Program-made: the position numbers and the translations under genes | Shown: piece after piece, positions 17,065-26,049 of the stretch | How positions within the stretch are numbered: position 1 is the first letter of the stretch | Layout of the letters: the number at the start of each line of letters is the position of its first letter | Assembly (NCBI GenBank): GCA_945907065.1 | Contig: CAMDSC010000003.1 | Coordinates: 1-64,000, forward strand | DNA length: 64,000 nucleotides | Origin: Chitinophaga pinensis | Lineage (GTDB): Bacteria; Bacteroidota; Bacteroidia; NS11-12g; UBA9320 | Direction: 5' to 3' | Notes under the pieces: generated by a model | Told to the model about the DNA's origin: nothing | What the model saw: only the letters and a program-made list of their open reading frames with translations | Databases searched by the model: none

Positions 17065-20000
17065 TTAATTCAAGCGGTTTACTTTGAATATTTTGGTAGT
17101 GTTGCCATATTCCACTTTAATAAAATACATACCTACAGCGTAAGTTGTCATATCAATTTGGATTTCAGCAAGACCTCTAAAGTCTGTTTTTTCGGTGGAG
17201 TATAACATCTCACCGGCAATGTTGATGACTTTTACTTTGAGGATAGCTTCACTGTTGGCACTTACACTAACTGTAGTTAAGCCATTGGTTGGGTTTGGAT
17301 AAACATTTACATAATCCACTGAGGCATCTCTCAATCCATCAAGGTCAGCTTCCAATGATTTCTTACCCATTGTTCCACAAGAACCACATACTGTGTTCCA
17401 GTTAAAGTCGGTATAATGAGCATGAACCTTCTCGGCTATATACATACCTGTAAGTGTATTTCTGCTTTTCTTATCACCTTTGGTGTCAAAATGCTCAAGC
17501 GTATACACGTTGGCATTCATGGTTGTACCTTTTTTGATATCCACTTTTTTCTCGGCATAAATAATTACACTGTTATTAGCGGAATTAAACACGTTATCTT
17601 CATGGATTTTAAGTTCTTTACAAAGGAAGATACGGGTGCAACCAGAAAACTTAATGGTTACATTTTTTTGAGTTTCTATTTCATCGGCATAAATATTTTT
17701 GCTGGTGAAAGTAACCGTTGCATCGCTTTCTATATGAATCTTTTTGAATATAGAATCGGTAATGGTAACTGTAGCTCCTTTTTTAACCTTTACATCATCT
17801 CTGTAGTTGCATTTTGAACTGCTACAATGTTTATGTGAAGAACTATTGCAACTTGATTTACAATGGTAATGCTCGTTGTTAGAACAACTTGAACTGCAAT
17901 GGTGGTGATACTTGCTACTGCATTTTGAATCGCAATACGGATTGTATGCAAATGTTGGAAGAGTGACTGAAACAGCGGTTCCTGAATACGCATTAGTTAC
18001 CGAACTTCCTGATTTCACTTCTACTTCATAAGCTTTTGCAAAAGTACCAGATGCAGTTATCAATGAACTTTCATTCACTTCCACTTCGCCTTTAGTTCCT
18101 GTAGAACCAACACCACCCGATTTAACCACAGATTCTTTTTCAATTTCCGCTTCATCGGTTACTAATACAGTATACGAAGACAATAAATCGGTTTGGCTAT
18201 AAGCAACAGTAGTAGAAGCAGATTTGGTACATCCGTAGCTGTTGGTTACAGTTAAAGAATAGGTTCCGCTGGAATATACACTCGTATTGGCAGTAGTAGC
18301 ATTATTGCTCCAAGCATAGGTTACCGTTTCATTAGACGATGAACTTAACACAACCGCTCCACCTTGGCAAAATACCGGTTGAACGCCTTGGCTTATAGAC
18401 AGAGTTGGTATTTTACCAACAACCGTTACTGTTGCATCGCAAGTGCTAGTGTTACCACAAGCATCGGTTACCGTTAAGGTTACAGTATTAGCTCCAATAT
18501 TAGTACAATCAAAGCTGGTTTTGGAAGCACTTATAGTAACTCCACCGCTGCATACATCATAGCTACCGTTATTAATATCATCGGCTGTAATAGAGGCAGC
18601 TCCATTCACTAATGTAATAGTTGCTGCTTTGCAAATTGCAATAGGCGCTGTTTTATCTACAATAGTAAATGTAGCAGTTGTAGTTGATTTATTTCCACAT
18701 GCATCTTTAACAGTAAATGTAACCTCAGCACTACCAGTAGCACCACAATCATCACTTAAATTAGTAAAGTTATGAGACCAAGTAACACCACCACAATCAT
18801 CAGAAGCAGAAGCTCCGCCGTTAGAAGCTAACCATGCATTTAATGCTGAAGTATTTCCAGAACCGTCACATTCAACGGTTGAGTTAGCAGCATCCGTTCC
18901 AATAGTTGGCGCAGTTTTATCTTCGATAGTAAATGTTGCAGTAGTTGTAGATTTATTTCCACAAGCATCTTTAACAGTAAAGGTAACAGTTGCACTTCCT
19001 GTAGCACCGCAATCATTACTTAAATTAGTAAAGTTATGCGACCAAGTAACACCACCACAGGCATCTGTAGCAACAGCGCCGCCATGATTAGCTAACCAAG
19101 CATTTAAGGTAGATGTATTTCCAGCTCCGTCACAGTCTACAGTTGAGTTAGACGCTTGAGTATTAATAACGGGCGCAGTATTGTCTTTTACATGTATAGT
19201 TTGTGTAAAAAATGCAGATGTGTTATTGCAATCATCTTTAAAATTCCATGTTCTTACTCGGATATATTCATTGGAACATAACTGGGTTACAGCCGTGAAG
19301 TTTGAGGCAACTGTCGTGGAAGCCCCAAGTACGTTATCCGTAGATCTAATATAAAAAGCAAAGTTATCATTGGCAGAAACAGATATTGATTTTGTGCCCG
19401 ATTGATTGTTTGCACCTCCGTTATTTGTTAATTGAACGAATGTTCCATTAAGGTAATACCCAAATGGATCATATCTTGGCCCATCCCTATCAGAGGTTAC
19501 ATATGACCAACTGAAAGTAATTGTTCCAGCAGTTGGCACAGAAATTTGGTAACGAGTATCTTTAGTTCCACCTCCACCGCCATCACTTCCGTTTAGTTGA
19601 ATTGAATTAGGAGCAGAAGCAGTGTTTACACTTCCTGAACTACCTGAAGTTTTTATTAAACTCCAATTGGAAGGTGCATATGAACCTGTGAATCCTGTTG
19701 TAGTAATGGTATTATAGGTATTATCAGTAATCAAACTGCGTGTTGGATTAGAAGTACAATTATCCGAAGCACTTGGTCCAGCTGCAAGCGCAGAAGCAAT
19801 TCCTGAAGCATCAGAACATTCAAGATTTGCATCTAGTGAACCAGTCGAGGTTGTAATTGTCGGAGCAGTTTTATCTTCAATAGTAAATGTAGCGGTTGTA
19901 GTAGATGGATTTCCACATGCATCTTTTACTGTAAATATCACTGTTGCACTTCCAGTAGCTCCGCATAAATCGCTTAAGGCTGAGAAATTATTTGTCCAAG

Positions 20001-21156
20001 TTAGATTACCACAAGCATCAGTTGCAGTAGCACCGCCGTTTGAAGCTAACCATGCAGTTAATGCTGAAGTATTTCCGTGACCATCACATTCTACAATTGC
20101 ATCAGAGGCTTGAGTAGTAATTGTAGGTGCGGTATTGTTTATTGTAAATACAGAAGTTCCATACGTCCAAGTAGTAGTTCTTGATACTTCTTCAATATAG
20201 AAATAATATCTTCCTGCTGGGATGCAAGAAGGTAAAGTCCATGTATAGGATCCTGAATTTGCAATATTACTTGCTGCATAAGTTTGAACAGTATAGGCTG
20301 CACTGTCAATTAGAGCTATATTCACATTCCAACTGGTGCACCCTCCATGCCATTTAATGGTAACCTTTGAACACTCTTCTACTGGACTAGTTATTGAATA
20401 ATCAAAAACCAAGTCCCTTAATATCGTAATAGTGTCTTGGCAAGTAGATACATTGTTGTTATTATCCGTAACGGTTAACGTTAAATAATTAGCACCAAAA
20501 TTTGAACAATTAAAAGATGACTTACTAATAGAAAGAGATTTAATTCCACATGCATCTGATGAACCATTGTCCACGTCATTGACAGTGATAGTTGCTGTTT
20601 CAGAATTATCTAGTTGAATTGTTTTGTTTTTGCAAAGTGCATTAGGTTTTTCAGTATCATTTACTGTAATTGTTTGGGTACAAACATCTGTATTGCTGCT
20701 ATTATCAGTTACCTTCCAAATTATGGTTGTTGTTCCTACTGGGTAATCCGCAGTTAAAGCTAAAGCATCACTTCTAATTCCTACTATAGTTTGTACAGCA
20801 CAATTATCAGTAGCTGTGGCATCTGTAATGGTTATGGTTGCAGCACATTTACCTGCATCATTATTAACGATAATATCATTAGGGCATGTAATAACTGGGT
20901 TTTCAGTGTCTGTTACAGTTACATCAAACGTACAAACATCTGTGCCACAAGAATTGGCAGCAGTGGCTGTAACGGTTGTAGTTCCTACCGCAAAGAAACT
21001 TCCGGAGGCTGGAGAGTATGTAATAGTTGGAGAAGTACCTGTTGATGTTGCTTCAAATGTTACGTTAGCACCACATAAACCAGTTGAATTATTTACTGAA
21101 ATATTTGAAGGGCAAGCTATTGTAGGAGTAATACAACATTGTTTGGTAACAACCAC
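17065..21156 (-). CDS. C-terminal 1363-codon portion of the giant surface protein
   Basis: The open frame after the in-frame TAA; its first usable start codon is the GTG at 21156, which is unlikely to be a true start because no signal peptide follows and the coding signal extends 47 codons further upstream. It contains HYR modules (TENPVITCPNDI type), 88-residue repeats with the phrase ATDACGGVTWSHNFTNLS, a jelly-roll-like insert of about 130 residues, an Ig-like module, a Cys/His-rich segment, a beta-helix-like stretch and the sorting domain (VYPNPTNGLTTVSV ... YAVGMYFIKVEYG). Confidence 0.7.
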   Translation of the reverse strand: MVVTKQCCITPTIACPSNISVNNSTGLCGANVTFEATSTGTSPTITYSPASGSFFAVGTTTVTATAANSCGTDVCTFDVTVTDTENPVITCPNDIIVNNDAGKCAATITITDATATDNCAVQTIVGIRSDALALTADYPVGTTTIIWKVTDNSSNTDVCTQTITVNDTEKPNALCKNKTIQLDNSETATITVNDVDNGSSDACGIKSLSISKSSFNCSNFGANYLTLTVTDNNNNVSTCQDTITILRDLVFDYSITSPVEECSKVTIKWHGGCTSWNVNIALIDSAAYTVQTYAASNIANSGSYTWTLPSCIPAGRYYFYIEEVSRTTTWTYGTSVFTINNTAPTITTQASDAIVECDGHGNTSALTAWLASNGGATATDACGNLTWTNNFSALSDLCGATGSATVIFTVKDACGNPSTTTATFTIEDKTAPTITTSTGSLDANLECSDASGIASALAAGPSASDNCTSNPTRSLITDNTYNTITTTGFTGSYAPSNWSLIKTSGSSGSVNTASAPNSIQLNGSDGGGGGTKDTRYQISVPTAGTITFSWSYVTSDRDGPRYDPFGYYLNGTFVQLTNNGGANNQSGTKSISVSANDNFAFYIRSTDNVLGASTTVASNFTAVTQLCSNEYIRVRTWNFKDDCNNTSAFFTQTIHVKDNTAPVINTQASNSTVDCDGAGNTSTLNAWLANHGGAVATDACGGVTWSHNFTNLSNDCGATGSATVTFTVKDACGNKSTTTATFTIEDKTAPTIGTDAANSTVECDGSGNTSALNAWLASNGGASASDDCGGVTWSHNFTNLSDDCGATGSAEVTFTVKDACGNKSTTTATFTIVDKTAPIAICKAATITLVNGAASITADDINNGSYDVCSGGVTISASKTSFDCTNIGANTVTLTVTDACGNTSTCDATVTVVGKIPTLSISQGVQPVFCQGGAVVLSSSSNETVTYAWSNNATTANTSVYSSGTYSLTVTNSYGCTKSASTTVAYSQTDLLSSYTVLVTDEAEIEKESVVKSGGVGSTGTKGEVEVNESSLITASGTFAKAYEVEVKSGSSVTNAYSGTAVSVTLPTFAYNPYCDSKCSSKYHHHCSSSCSNNEHYHCKSSCNSSSHKHCSSSKCNYRDDVKVKKGATVTITDSIFKKIHIESDATVTFTSKNIYADEIETQKNVTIKFSGCTRIFLCKELKIHEDNVFNSANNSVIIYAEKKVDIKKGTTMNANVYTLEHFDTKGDKKSRNTLTGMYIAEKVHAHYTDFNWNTVCGSCGTMGKKSLEADLDGLRDASVDYVNVYPNPTNGLTTVSVSANSEAILKVKVINIAGEMLYSTEKTDFRGLAEIQIDMTTYAVGMYFIKVEYGNTTKIFKVNRLN
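17815..17922 (-). repeat. Three 12-residue C-x4-H-x-H-C-x3 repeats
   Basis: Reading the minus strand, three consecutive 36-bp units encode C-x4-H-x-H-C-x3: first with H at three positions (KYHHHC), second EHYHC, third SHKHC. An extra Cys lies just before (17934-17932) and one just after (17811-17809), for eight Cys and seven His in 42 residues. The rest is mostly Ser, Asn and Lys. Spacing suggests repeated metal sites, but no family is recognised. Confidence 0.75.
18662..19189 (-). repeat. Two tandem 264-bp (88-residue) coding repeats
   Basis: Units 18662-18925 and 18926-19189 are very similar at DNA level; both encode the phrases CDGxGNTSxLNAWLA, GGVTWSHNFTNLS and CGNKSTTTATFTI. A more diverged third copy lies at 19880-20140, and a jelly-roll-like insert separates it from the pair. 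Such repeats suggest duplication within the gene. Confidence 0.8.
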
Positions 21157-21297
21157 TTCATCTGAAGCAGAGCAACCCTCACTGCTTGTGTAGTTAAGCG
21201 TGTAGGTGGTTGTATTAGCTGGACTAGCAACTGGATTAGCAATAGATGCACTTGAAAGTCCTGTAGATGGTGACCAAGAATAGGTGGGTGATTTACC

Positions 21298-24198
21298 TTA
21301 GGTAACGGTTACCCTTGCAAATGAATTTTGTAAAGAACTACTGAGAATATAGCCCAAACATGTATTGTTATTTCCTATTCTGAAACTATTTGATCCACCT
21401 AATTTATAGCCACTTGGATTTGAGAAGTTTATTGTAAACGGCGAATTAGTGCTACCAGAACAATTGCAATTATAATTAGCTGTAAAATTATTTCCACTCA
21501 GAGAATTTAATTTGGTTGTATGGCTCACATTTGAATGGCATTCAACACCAATTGAAAATTCAACTTTTACATTGGTTACAGTAAATGTTCCTTGATCTTG
21601 CCATGTAAAACCTGGTTCTGCCGTACCGCAACCATTGTAATAAGAGCCGCTTGCACATGAAGATGAAGCATTGAAAAGATTTTGAAGTGCTATAAGGTAA
21701 ACTTTTTCTTCTGTTCCACTAAAAGATGAATCCGTTATATTGCTTGTTAGTTGGGCGCCTCCTGAACAAAAAGTTACATCATTTCCAGCACTGACTGTTG
21801 GCTTTGGATTAACTGTGATGGTAACTGTTTGGGTGCTGTTACATCCAAGATTATCGGTTCCTTTTAATGAATAAGTTGTTGTGGTATTAGGACTAACACT
21901 AATTGAACTATTTGTAGAGCTACCTGGAGTCCATTCCCAACTAGGACCAGATGCTGAAGTTGAAAGCGTAACGGAATTTCCAGAACATATTTTGGTAGAA
22001 GAAGCAGTAATTGTAAAGCTAGGATTAGCCTGCGCAGTAACAGTAGCCGTTCCACTCATTGTAACAGAGTTACCACAACCTGAAGCAATATTTACAGCTT
22101 CTACCTGATAGGTCCCCCCCGTTGCATAAACACCAAAGTCAATGGCTGAGCCATTTCCTTCAATATTGTTAAGGTAAACACTGCCAAGTTTTAACCGGTA
22201 AATTACACCTGTTTGAGAACCGCTTAAACCTATATGGACACCCGAATTATTGCCACAATTAACTCCACCACCAGTTACATTAAAAGATTGAGGGGTTTGA
22301 AGTACTGTAACAGTAATGCTTGATGTGATTTTATTAGAACATTGCGCCCCACCAGTAATTTCAACAGTGTATGTGCCTGACTGGGTAACAGTAATTGCTT
22401 GGGTTGTTTCATTTGTACTCCATAGATAAGAGGAGCCACTAACAGCTGTTAATACCAAAGATCCGCCTGAACAAAATGTTGTAACTCCATTAGTTTGCAA
22501 AGCAACCACTTTAACTGTAGCAGTGCATGAAGCTTGGTTATTATAATTATCTGTTACGGTTAGAATAACAGAATTATCACCAATATTAGCGCAAGTAAAT
22601 GAGCTTTTATTAATAGTCATTGATGATATTCCACAAGCGTCTGATGAACCATTATCAATGTCCGAAGCTGAAATTGTAGCATTGCCACTATTATCCAAAT
22701 AAACGGTAATATTTTTACAGCTAGCAGTAGGATTTGTATTGTCAGTAATTGACGAAGTATTTCTATGTACTCTTAATTGATTGTTACTAATACCACTAGT
22801 AGCAATATCTGGTACATAATCTCCGTCTAAATCACCAACTACAATACCACTCACTTCCGCCTGACCAGAATAATCTATTCTAGTTGCAAAAGCTATATTC
22901 CCTGCACCTGAAGACGTATTTTTATAAACTGAAAATAAGTTTTCACCTGATGATTTAGTTGCAATATCTGGAAATCCGTCACCGTTTACATCACCTACTA
23001 CTATACGATAATTTGATGTAGGGCTGGAAATATTAACAGTTGAAGCCATAGAAATAGTGCCAGAGCTAGAGGTGTTCCTGAATATTGACACTTTAGCACC
23101 ACTATAATTATTAGTAACAATGTCCATTTTGCCGTCTTTGTCAAAATCACCAACGAAGGCACGATAAGGATACGATGAATTAGTATTAAAAAATTGGGGT
23201 GAAGCAAAAGAAAAAGTGGTATTACTAGTTCCGGTTGTATTTCTAATAGCTGAAACAAAATCATTATTAGGACAGCTTGTTATAATGTCCGCTAATCCAT
23301 CCCCATCAATGTCACTTATTGCAATTCCCGTTGTACCGTATGTGTTATTTATTACAGTATTTTTCGAAAAACTAATATTCCCAACACTAGAAGTATTAAG
23401 TAAAGTGTAAACATTTCCTGAAAAATCACTAAAAACCAAATCTAATTTTCCATCATTATTTAAATCACCACTTGCCATTTGGTAAGTGCCAGAAGTGCCT
23501 AAAAAAGAACCATCTAGTCCCAATGGACTACCCATTGAAATTGTTCCGGGAGAGCTTAAATTTCTATAAATATAAATTCCATAACCGTTTGAAGTTACTG
23601 CTAAATCTACTTTACCATCACCATCAAAATCACCTGGAGCAATACAACGAGTATTTGATGGAGTAGAAAATGTTTGTTCCGATGCAAATGAAACAGTTCC
23701 TGGAGTACTTAAATTCCTTACAATACTAATTGTATTAGTTGTAAATCCGGTAACCAATAAATCTGGTTTACCGTCAAGATCCATATCTTGAGAAAGCATT
23801 TGATAACCACCAGATACAGATTGTGAATAGGAAACTGTATTATAGGATGTAGTTGAAAGGGTAGCTTCGCAAAATATTCCATTGAAAGGAATCTTTGATA
23901 AACCGATTAAACCACAACCATTTTTTACAGTTATTGGAGAGTAGGTAGCTCCAATTGGAACTTTAACAACCAATGAAAAAGAATTTCCACTTAATATTGT
24001 TGCCATAGTAGCACCAAAAAACACTTTGTTATTTGAGGGTATCGGATCGAAATCACTACCTGATATTGTTACATTGCTACCAATGTATCCAGTAACAGGA
24101 CTAAAACTGCTTACAACAGGCCTTGAACATTGCGCTAAAACATTTTCACTTTGAATAGTAAATAAAGTGATTGCTAAGATGTATATTATTTTTCTCAT
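21298..24198 (-). CDS. N-terminal 966-residue portion of the giant surface protein
   Basis: This is the part that would be made if the TAA is obeyed. It keeps the signal peptide (cleavage likely after VLAQ), the IPT/TIG domain and the FG-GAP-like beta-propeller repeats, whose Asp-rich loops (DMDLDGKPD, DLNNDGKLD, DIDGDGLAD, DFDKDGKMD, DVNGDGFPD) would bind calcium. It loses every downstream HYR module and the T9SS domain, so it could be exported to the periplasm but not sorted to the surface. Its ATG is 3 bp after the stop of the small secreted gene upstream, implying coupled translation. Confidence 0.75.
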   Translation of the reverse strand: MRKIIYILAITLFTIQSENVLAQCSRPVVSSFSPVTGYIGSNVTISGSDFDPIPSNNKVFFGATMATILSGNSFSLVVKVPIGATYSPITVKNGCGLIGLSKIPFNGIFCEATLSTTSYNTVSYSQSVSGGYQMLSQDMDLDGKPDLLVTGFTTNTISIVRNLSTPGTVSFASEQTFSTPSNTRCIAPGDFDGDGKVDLAVTSNGYGIYIYRNLSSPGTISMGSPLGLDGSFLGTSGTYQMASGDLNNDGKLDLVFSDFSGNVYTLLNTSSVGNISFSKNTVINNTYGTTGIAISDIDGDGLADIITSCPNNDFVSAIRNTTGTSNTTFSFASPQFFNTNSSYPYRAFVGDFDKDGKMDIVTNNYSGAKVSIFRNTSSSGTISMASTVNISSPTSNYRIVVGDVNGDGFPDIATKSSGENLFSVYKNTSSGAGNIAFATRIDYSGQAEVSGIVVGDLDGDYVPDIATSGISNNQLRVHRNTSSITDNTNPTASCKNITVYLDNSGNATISASDIDNGSSDACGISSMTINKSSFTCANIGDNSVILTVTDNYNNQASCTATVKVVALQTNGVTTFCSGGSLVLTAVSGSSYLWSTNETTQAITVTQSGTYTVEITGGAQCSNKITSSITVTVLQTPQSFNVTGGGVNCGNNSGVHIGLSGSQTGVIYRLKLGSVYLNNIEGNGSAIDFGVYATGGTYQVEAVNIASGCGNSVTMSGTATVTAQANPSFTITASSTKICSGNSVTLSTSASGPSWEWTPGSSTNSSISVSPNTTTTYSLKGTDNLGCNSTQTVTITVNPKPTVSAGNDVTFCSGGAQLTSNITDSSFSGTEEKVYLIALQNLFNASSSCASGSYYNGCGTAEPGFTWQDQGTFTVTNVKVEFSIGVECHSNVSHTTKLNSLSGNNFTANYNCNCSGSTNSPFTINFSNPSGYKLGGSNSFRIGNNNTCLGYILSSSLQNSFARVTVT

Positions 24199-24201
24199 GG
24201 C

Positions 24202-24657
24202 TTATTTAAATGAAATAGTTACAATTAACATTTTCTCAGGATCATATCCTTTTGGTAGTTCAATAGCTAAATTATCTTTACTATTAGCAGTGCAAGGTGA
24301 AGCAACAATTGCACCTTTTTTAACATCCAATTTTATACTTTTTTGAAATTTATTAGAATTCATGCCATTTTTTACATCAATATCAAATTCAACGGTTTGA
24401 TCTATTGAATTTTCATTAAAGATTCTTAATTCAATATAGTTAGATGTGTCACATTCAACTATTCTATAAAATACATCGATAAATTTAGCGTTGTTTTCCT
24501 GAAGTAAAGTCCAATCTTTAAAAACCTTTTGGTTAGTTGATGGTGGAATTGCCTTGGGTAAACCAGAGCTCGATAATGCTAATAAAAGCATAAAAGTGAA
24601 GAATGGTACTGTCATAATTTTTGACAGTAGAAAACGATTTAGTTGTTTTTTTTTCAT
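24202..24657 (-). CDS. Small secreted protein in the giant surface gene's operon
   Basis: A 151-residue protein of unknown function. The first 40 residues are basic and then hydrophobic, a signal peptide possibly extended by an early basic stretch. The mature part (about 45-151) is beta-prone, with ELRIFNENSIDQTVEFDIDV resembling a carbohydrate- or protein-binding beta sandwich strand pair and two cysteines (near 89 and 118) that could form a disulfide. Its stop is 3 bp before the giant gene's ATG, so the two are almost certainly co-translated. A role in export or display of the large partner is a guess from position. Confidence 0.65.
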   Translation of the reverse strand: MKKKQLNRFLLSKIMTVPFFTFMLLLALSSSGLPKAIPPSTNQKVFKDWTLLQENNAKFIDVFYRIVECDTSNYIELRIFNENSIDQTVEFDIDVKNGMNSNKFQKSIKLDVKKGAIVASPCTANSKDNLAIELPKGYDPEKMLIVTISFK

Positions 24658-24918
24658 AATTATTTAGTTGATTTTTAGGTTAAAGTTGTAAGAAATGAAA
24701 GATTTTCTATTGAAGAGAAAACGCAATGATTTACATTTTTAAGAATTAGTTTTTTCAAAAGGTATTAAATTTAGTTATGCAATTATTAAACAATAAAATT
24801 TATAAAACAAGTTATTATTCTATTATGTGAAACTAAGATTGCAACAATTTATTTCCATCCTTAGATAAAAGGCTGAAAATAAATAAACTAAAAATTAAAA
24901 AGATTGTTAAAATAAAGT

Positions 24919-26049
24919 TTACTCTAATACTACTTTTTTCAGTTTTTCGACTGCAAAGCGTATATCTTCTTCGGTGGTATATTTTCCAAAAGAAAACCTA
25001 ACACCGGTGCGATTGTCGGGATGATGGATGGCTGCTAGCACATGGCTACCTTTGCTGGCACCACTGCTGCAGGCCGAACCTCCGCTGGCACAAACACCTT
25101 CAATATCTAATTTAAACAATAACATATCGCCCGATGGATTGGGCGGAAGGCTAACATTAAGTACTGTGTATAGACTTTTATCAGTTTCAGCTGGACCATT
25201 GAAATCTACACCCGGTATTTCAGAAATTATTAAATCACGCATTAAGGATTTTAATGCTTGCAAACGTTTTTGTTTTTCAGGTATGATAGCATTTGAAATT
25301 TCTAATGCTTTTGCTAAGCCAACTATTCCATAAAAATTTTCGGTGCCTGCCCTTAAGTTTTTTTCCTGGCCACCACCTGTAATTATTGGTTTTATCTTAT
25401 GTGTGTTTTTTAAAAATAAAAATCCAGAACCTTTAGGTCCATTAAATTTATGTGCTGAACAAACTAAAAAATCCAACCCCAATTCTTCAACATCTATTTT
25501 ATAATGCCCCATGGTTTGCACAGTGTCAGAATGAAAAAGGCAATTGTACCTTTTAGCAATTTCTGAAACTTTTTTTAAATCCAGTAAAGTTCCAATTTCA
25601 TTATTTGCATGCATCAGTGTTATTAAACTCCCGGGATATTTGGCCGCTAATTGCTCTAAATTATTCAAGTCAACTTCGCCTTTTTCATTTATTGAAACCA
25701 AATGCATTTCGGCCAATCCTTTTTCATGCAATTCAGTTGCGGTGTTCAAAACCGCATGATGTTCGATTGGAGAAGTTATAATGTGTTTAACTCCTAAATC
25801 GTATACTGCACATCTGATGGCAATATTATCCGCTTCGGTACCACCTGCCGTAAAAATTATTTCTGATGGCTTTGCATTAATCAGTTCGGCAATTTTGCGG
25901 CGGGCCATTTCCATTATGCCTTTTGCATTTCTGCCAATGGCATGTTGTGCGCTAGGATTACCATAACAATTGGCAATCACTTCACTCATTGCTTTTGCCA
26001 CTTCAGGGTCCATTGGCGTGGTAGCCGCGTTATCTAAGTATATGTGCAT
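24919..26049 (-). CDS. Cysteine desulfurase (NifS/IscS family)
   Basis: A 376-residue PLP enzyme that removes sulfur from cysteine for Fe-S cluster or thiolation pathways. Start at ATG 26049 gives the standard MHIYLDNAATTPMDPEV opening. The PLP lysine is in SAHKFNGPKGSGFLF (about 197-211), the HADTVQ-like segment is HSDTVQ, and the persulfide cysteine lies in ASGGSACSSG (about 323-332). Group I features are present. An ATG-less extension up to 26076 would add residues not found in homologues. The start overlaps the upstream ureohydrolase stop by 20 bp, suggesting one transcription unit with efp at its head. No iscU lies nearby, so iscS versus nifS is left open. Confidence 0.92.
   Translation of the reverse strand: MHIYLDNAATTPMDPEVAKAMSEVIANCYGNPSAQHAIGRNAKGIMEMARRKIAELINAKPSEIIFTAGGTEADNIAIRCAVYDLGVKHIITSPIEHHAVLNTATELHEKGLAEMHLVSINEKGEVDLNNLEQLAAKYPGSLITLMHANNEIGTLLDLKKVSEIAKRYNCLFHSDTVQTMGHYKIDVEELGLDFLVCSAHKFNGPKGSGFLFLKNTHKIKPIITGGGQEKNLRAGTENFYGIVGLAKALEISNAIIPEKQKRLQALKSLMRDLIISEIPGVDFNGPAETDKSLYTVLNVSLPPNPSGDMLLFKLDIEGVCASGGSACSSGASKGSHVLAAIHHPDNRTGVRFSFGKYTTEEDIRFAVEKLKKVVLE

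Larger units (their letters stand above)
17065..24198 (-). pseudogene. Giant modular surface protein (FG-GAP, HYR, Ig-like, T9SS), interrupted by one in-frame TAA
   Basis: From ATG 24198 to the stop at 17065 the frame is continuous except for one TAA at 21300-21298, so it reads as 966 codons, stop, then 1410 codons. The N-terminal part has a signal peptide, an IPT/TIG module (about 25-100), six or seven FG-GAP-type repeats with calcium-loop motifs such as GDFDGDGKVD (about 115-490), an HYR-like module and Ig-like modules. The C-terminal part has several HYR modules, 88-residue repeats, a jelly-roll-like insert, a Cys/His 12-residue repeat and a T9SS sorting domain. Codons between the TAA and GTG 21156 encode a normal Ig-like strand (TYSWSPSTGLSSA), so the halves are one gene. 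It could be a real nonsense mutation, a sequence error or, less likely, readthrough. A large adhesin role is inferred. Confidence 0.8.

Noticed and set aside
17815-20140. CRISPR array suspected from regular repeats
   Set aside because: The repeats are in frame, encode protein modules, and have no separate spacers.
17065-24198. Stop-codon readthrough or reassignment as explanation of the TAA
   Set aside because: Other genes in the window use TAA as an ordinary stop, and no stimulatory structure is evident after this one; nonsense mutation or sequence error is simpler.
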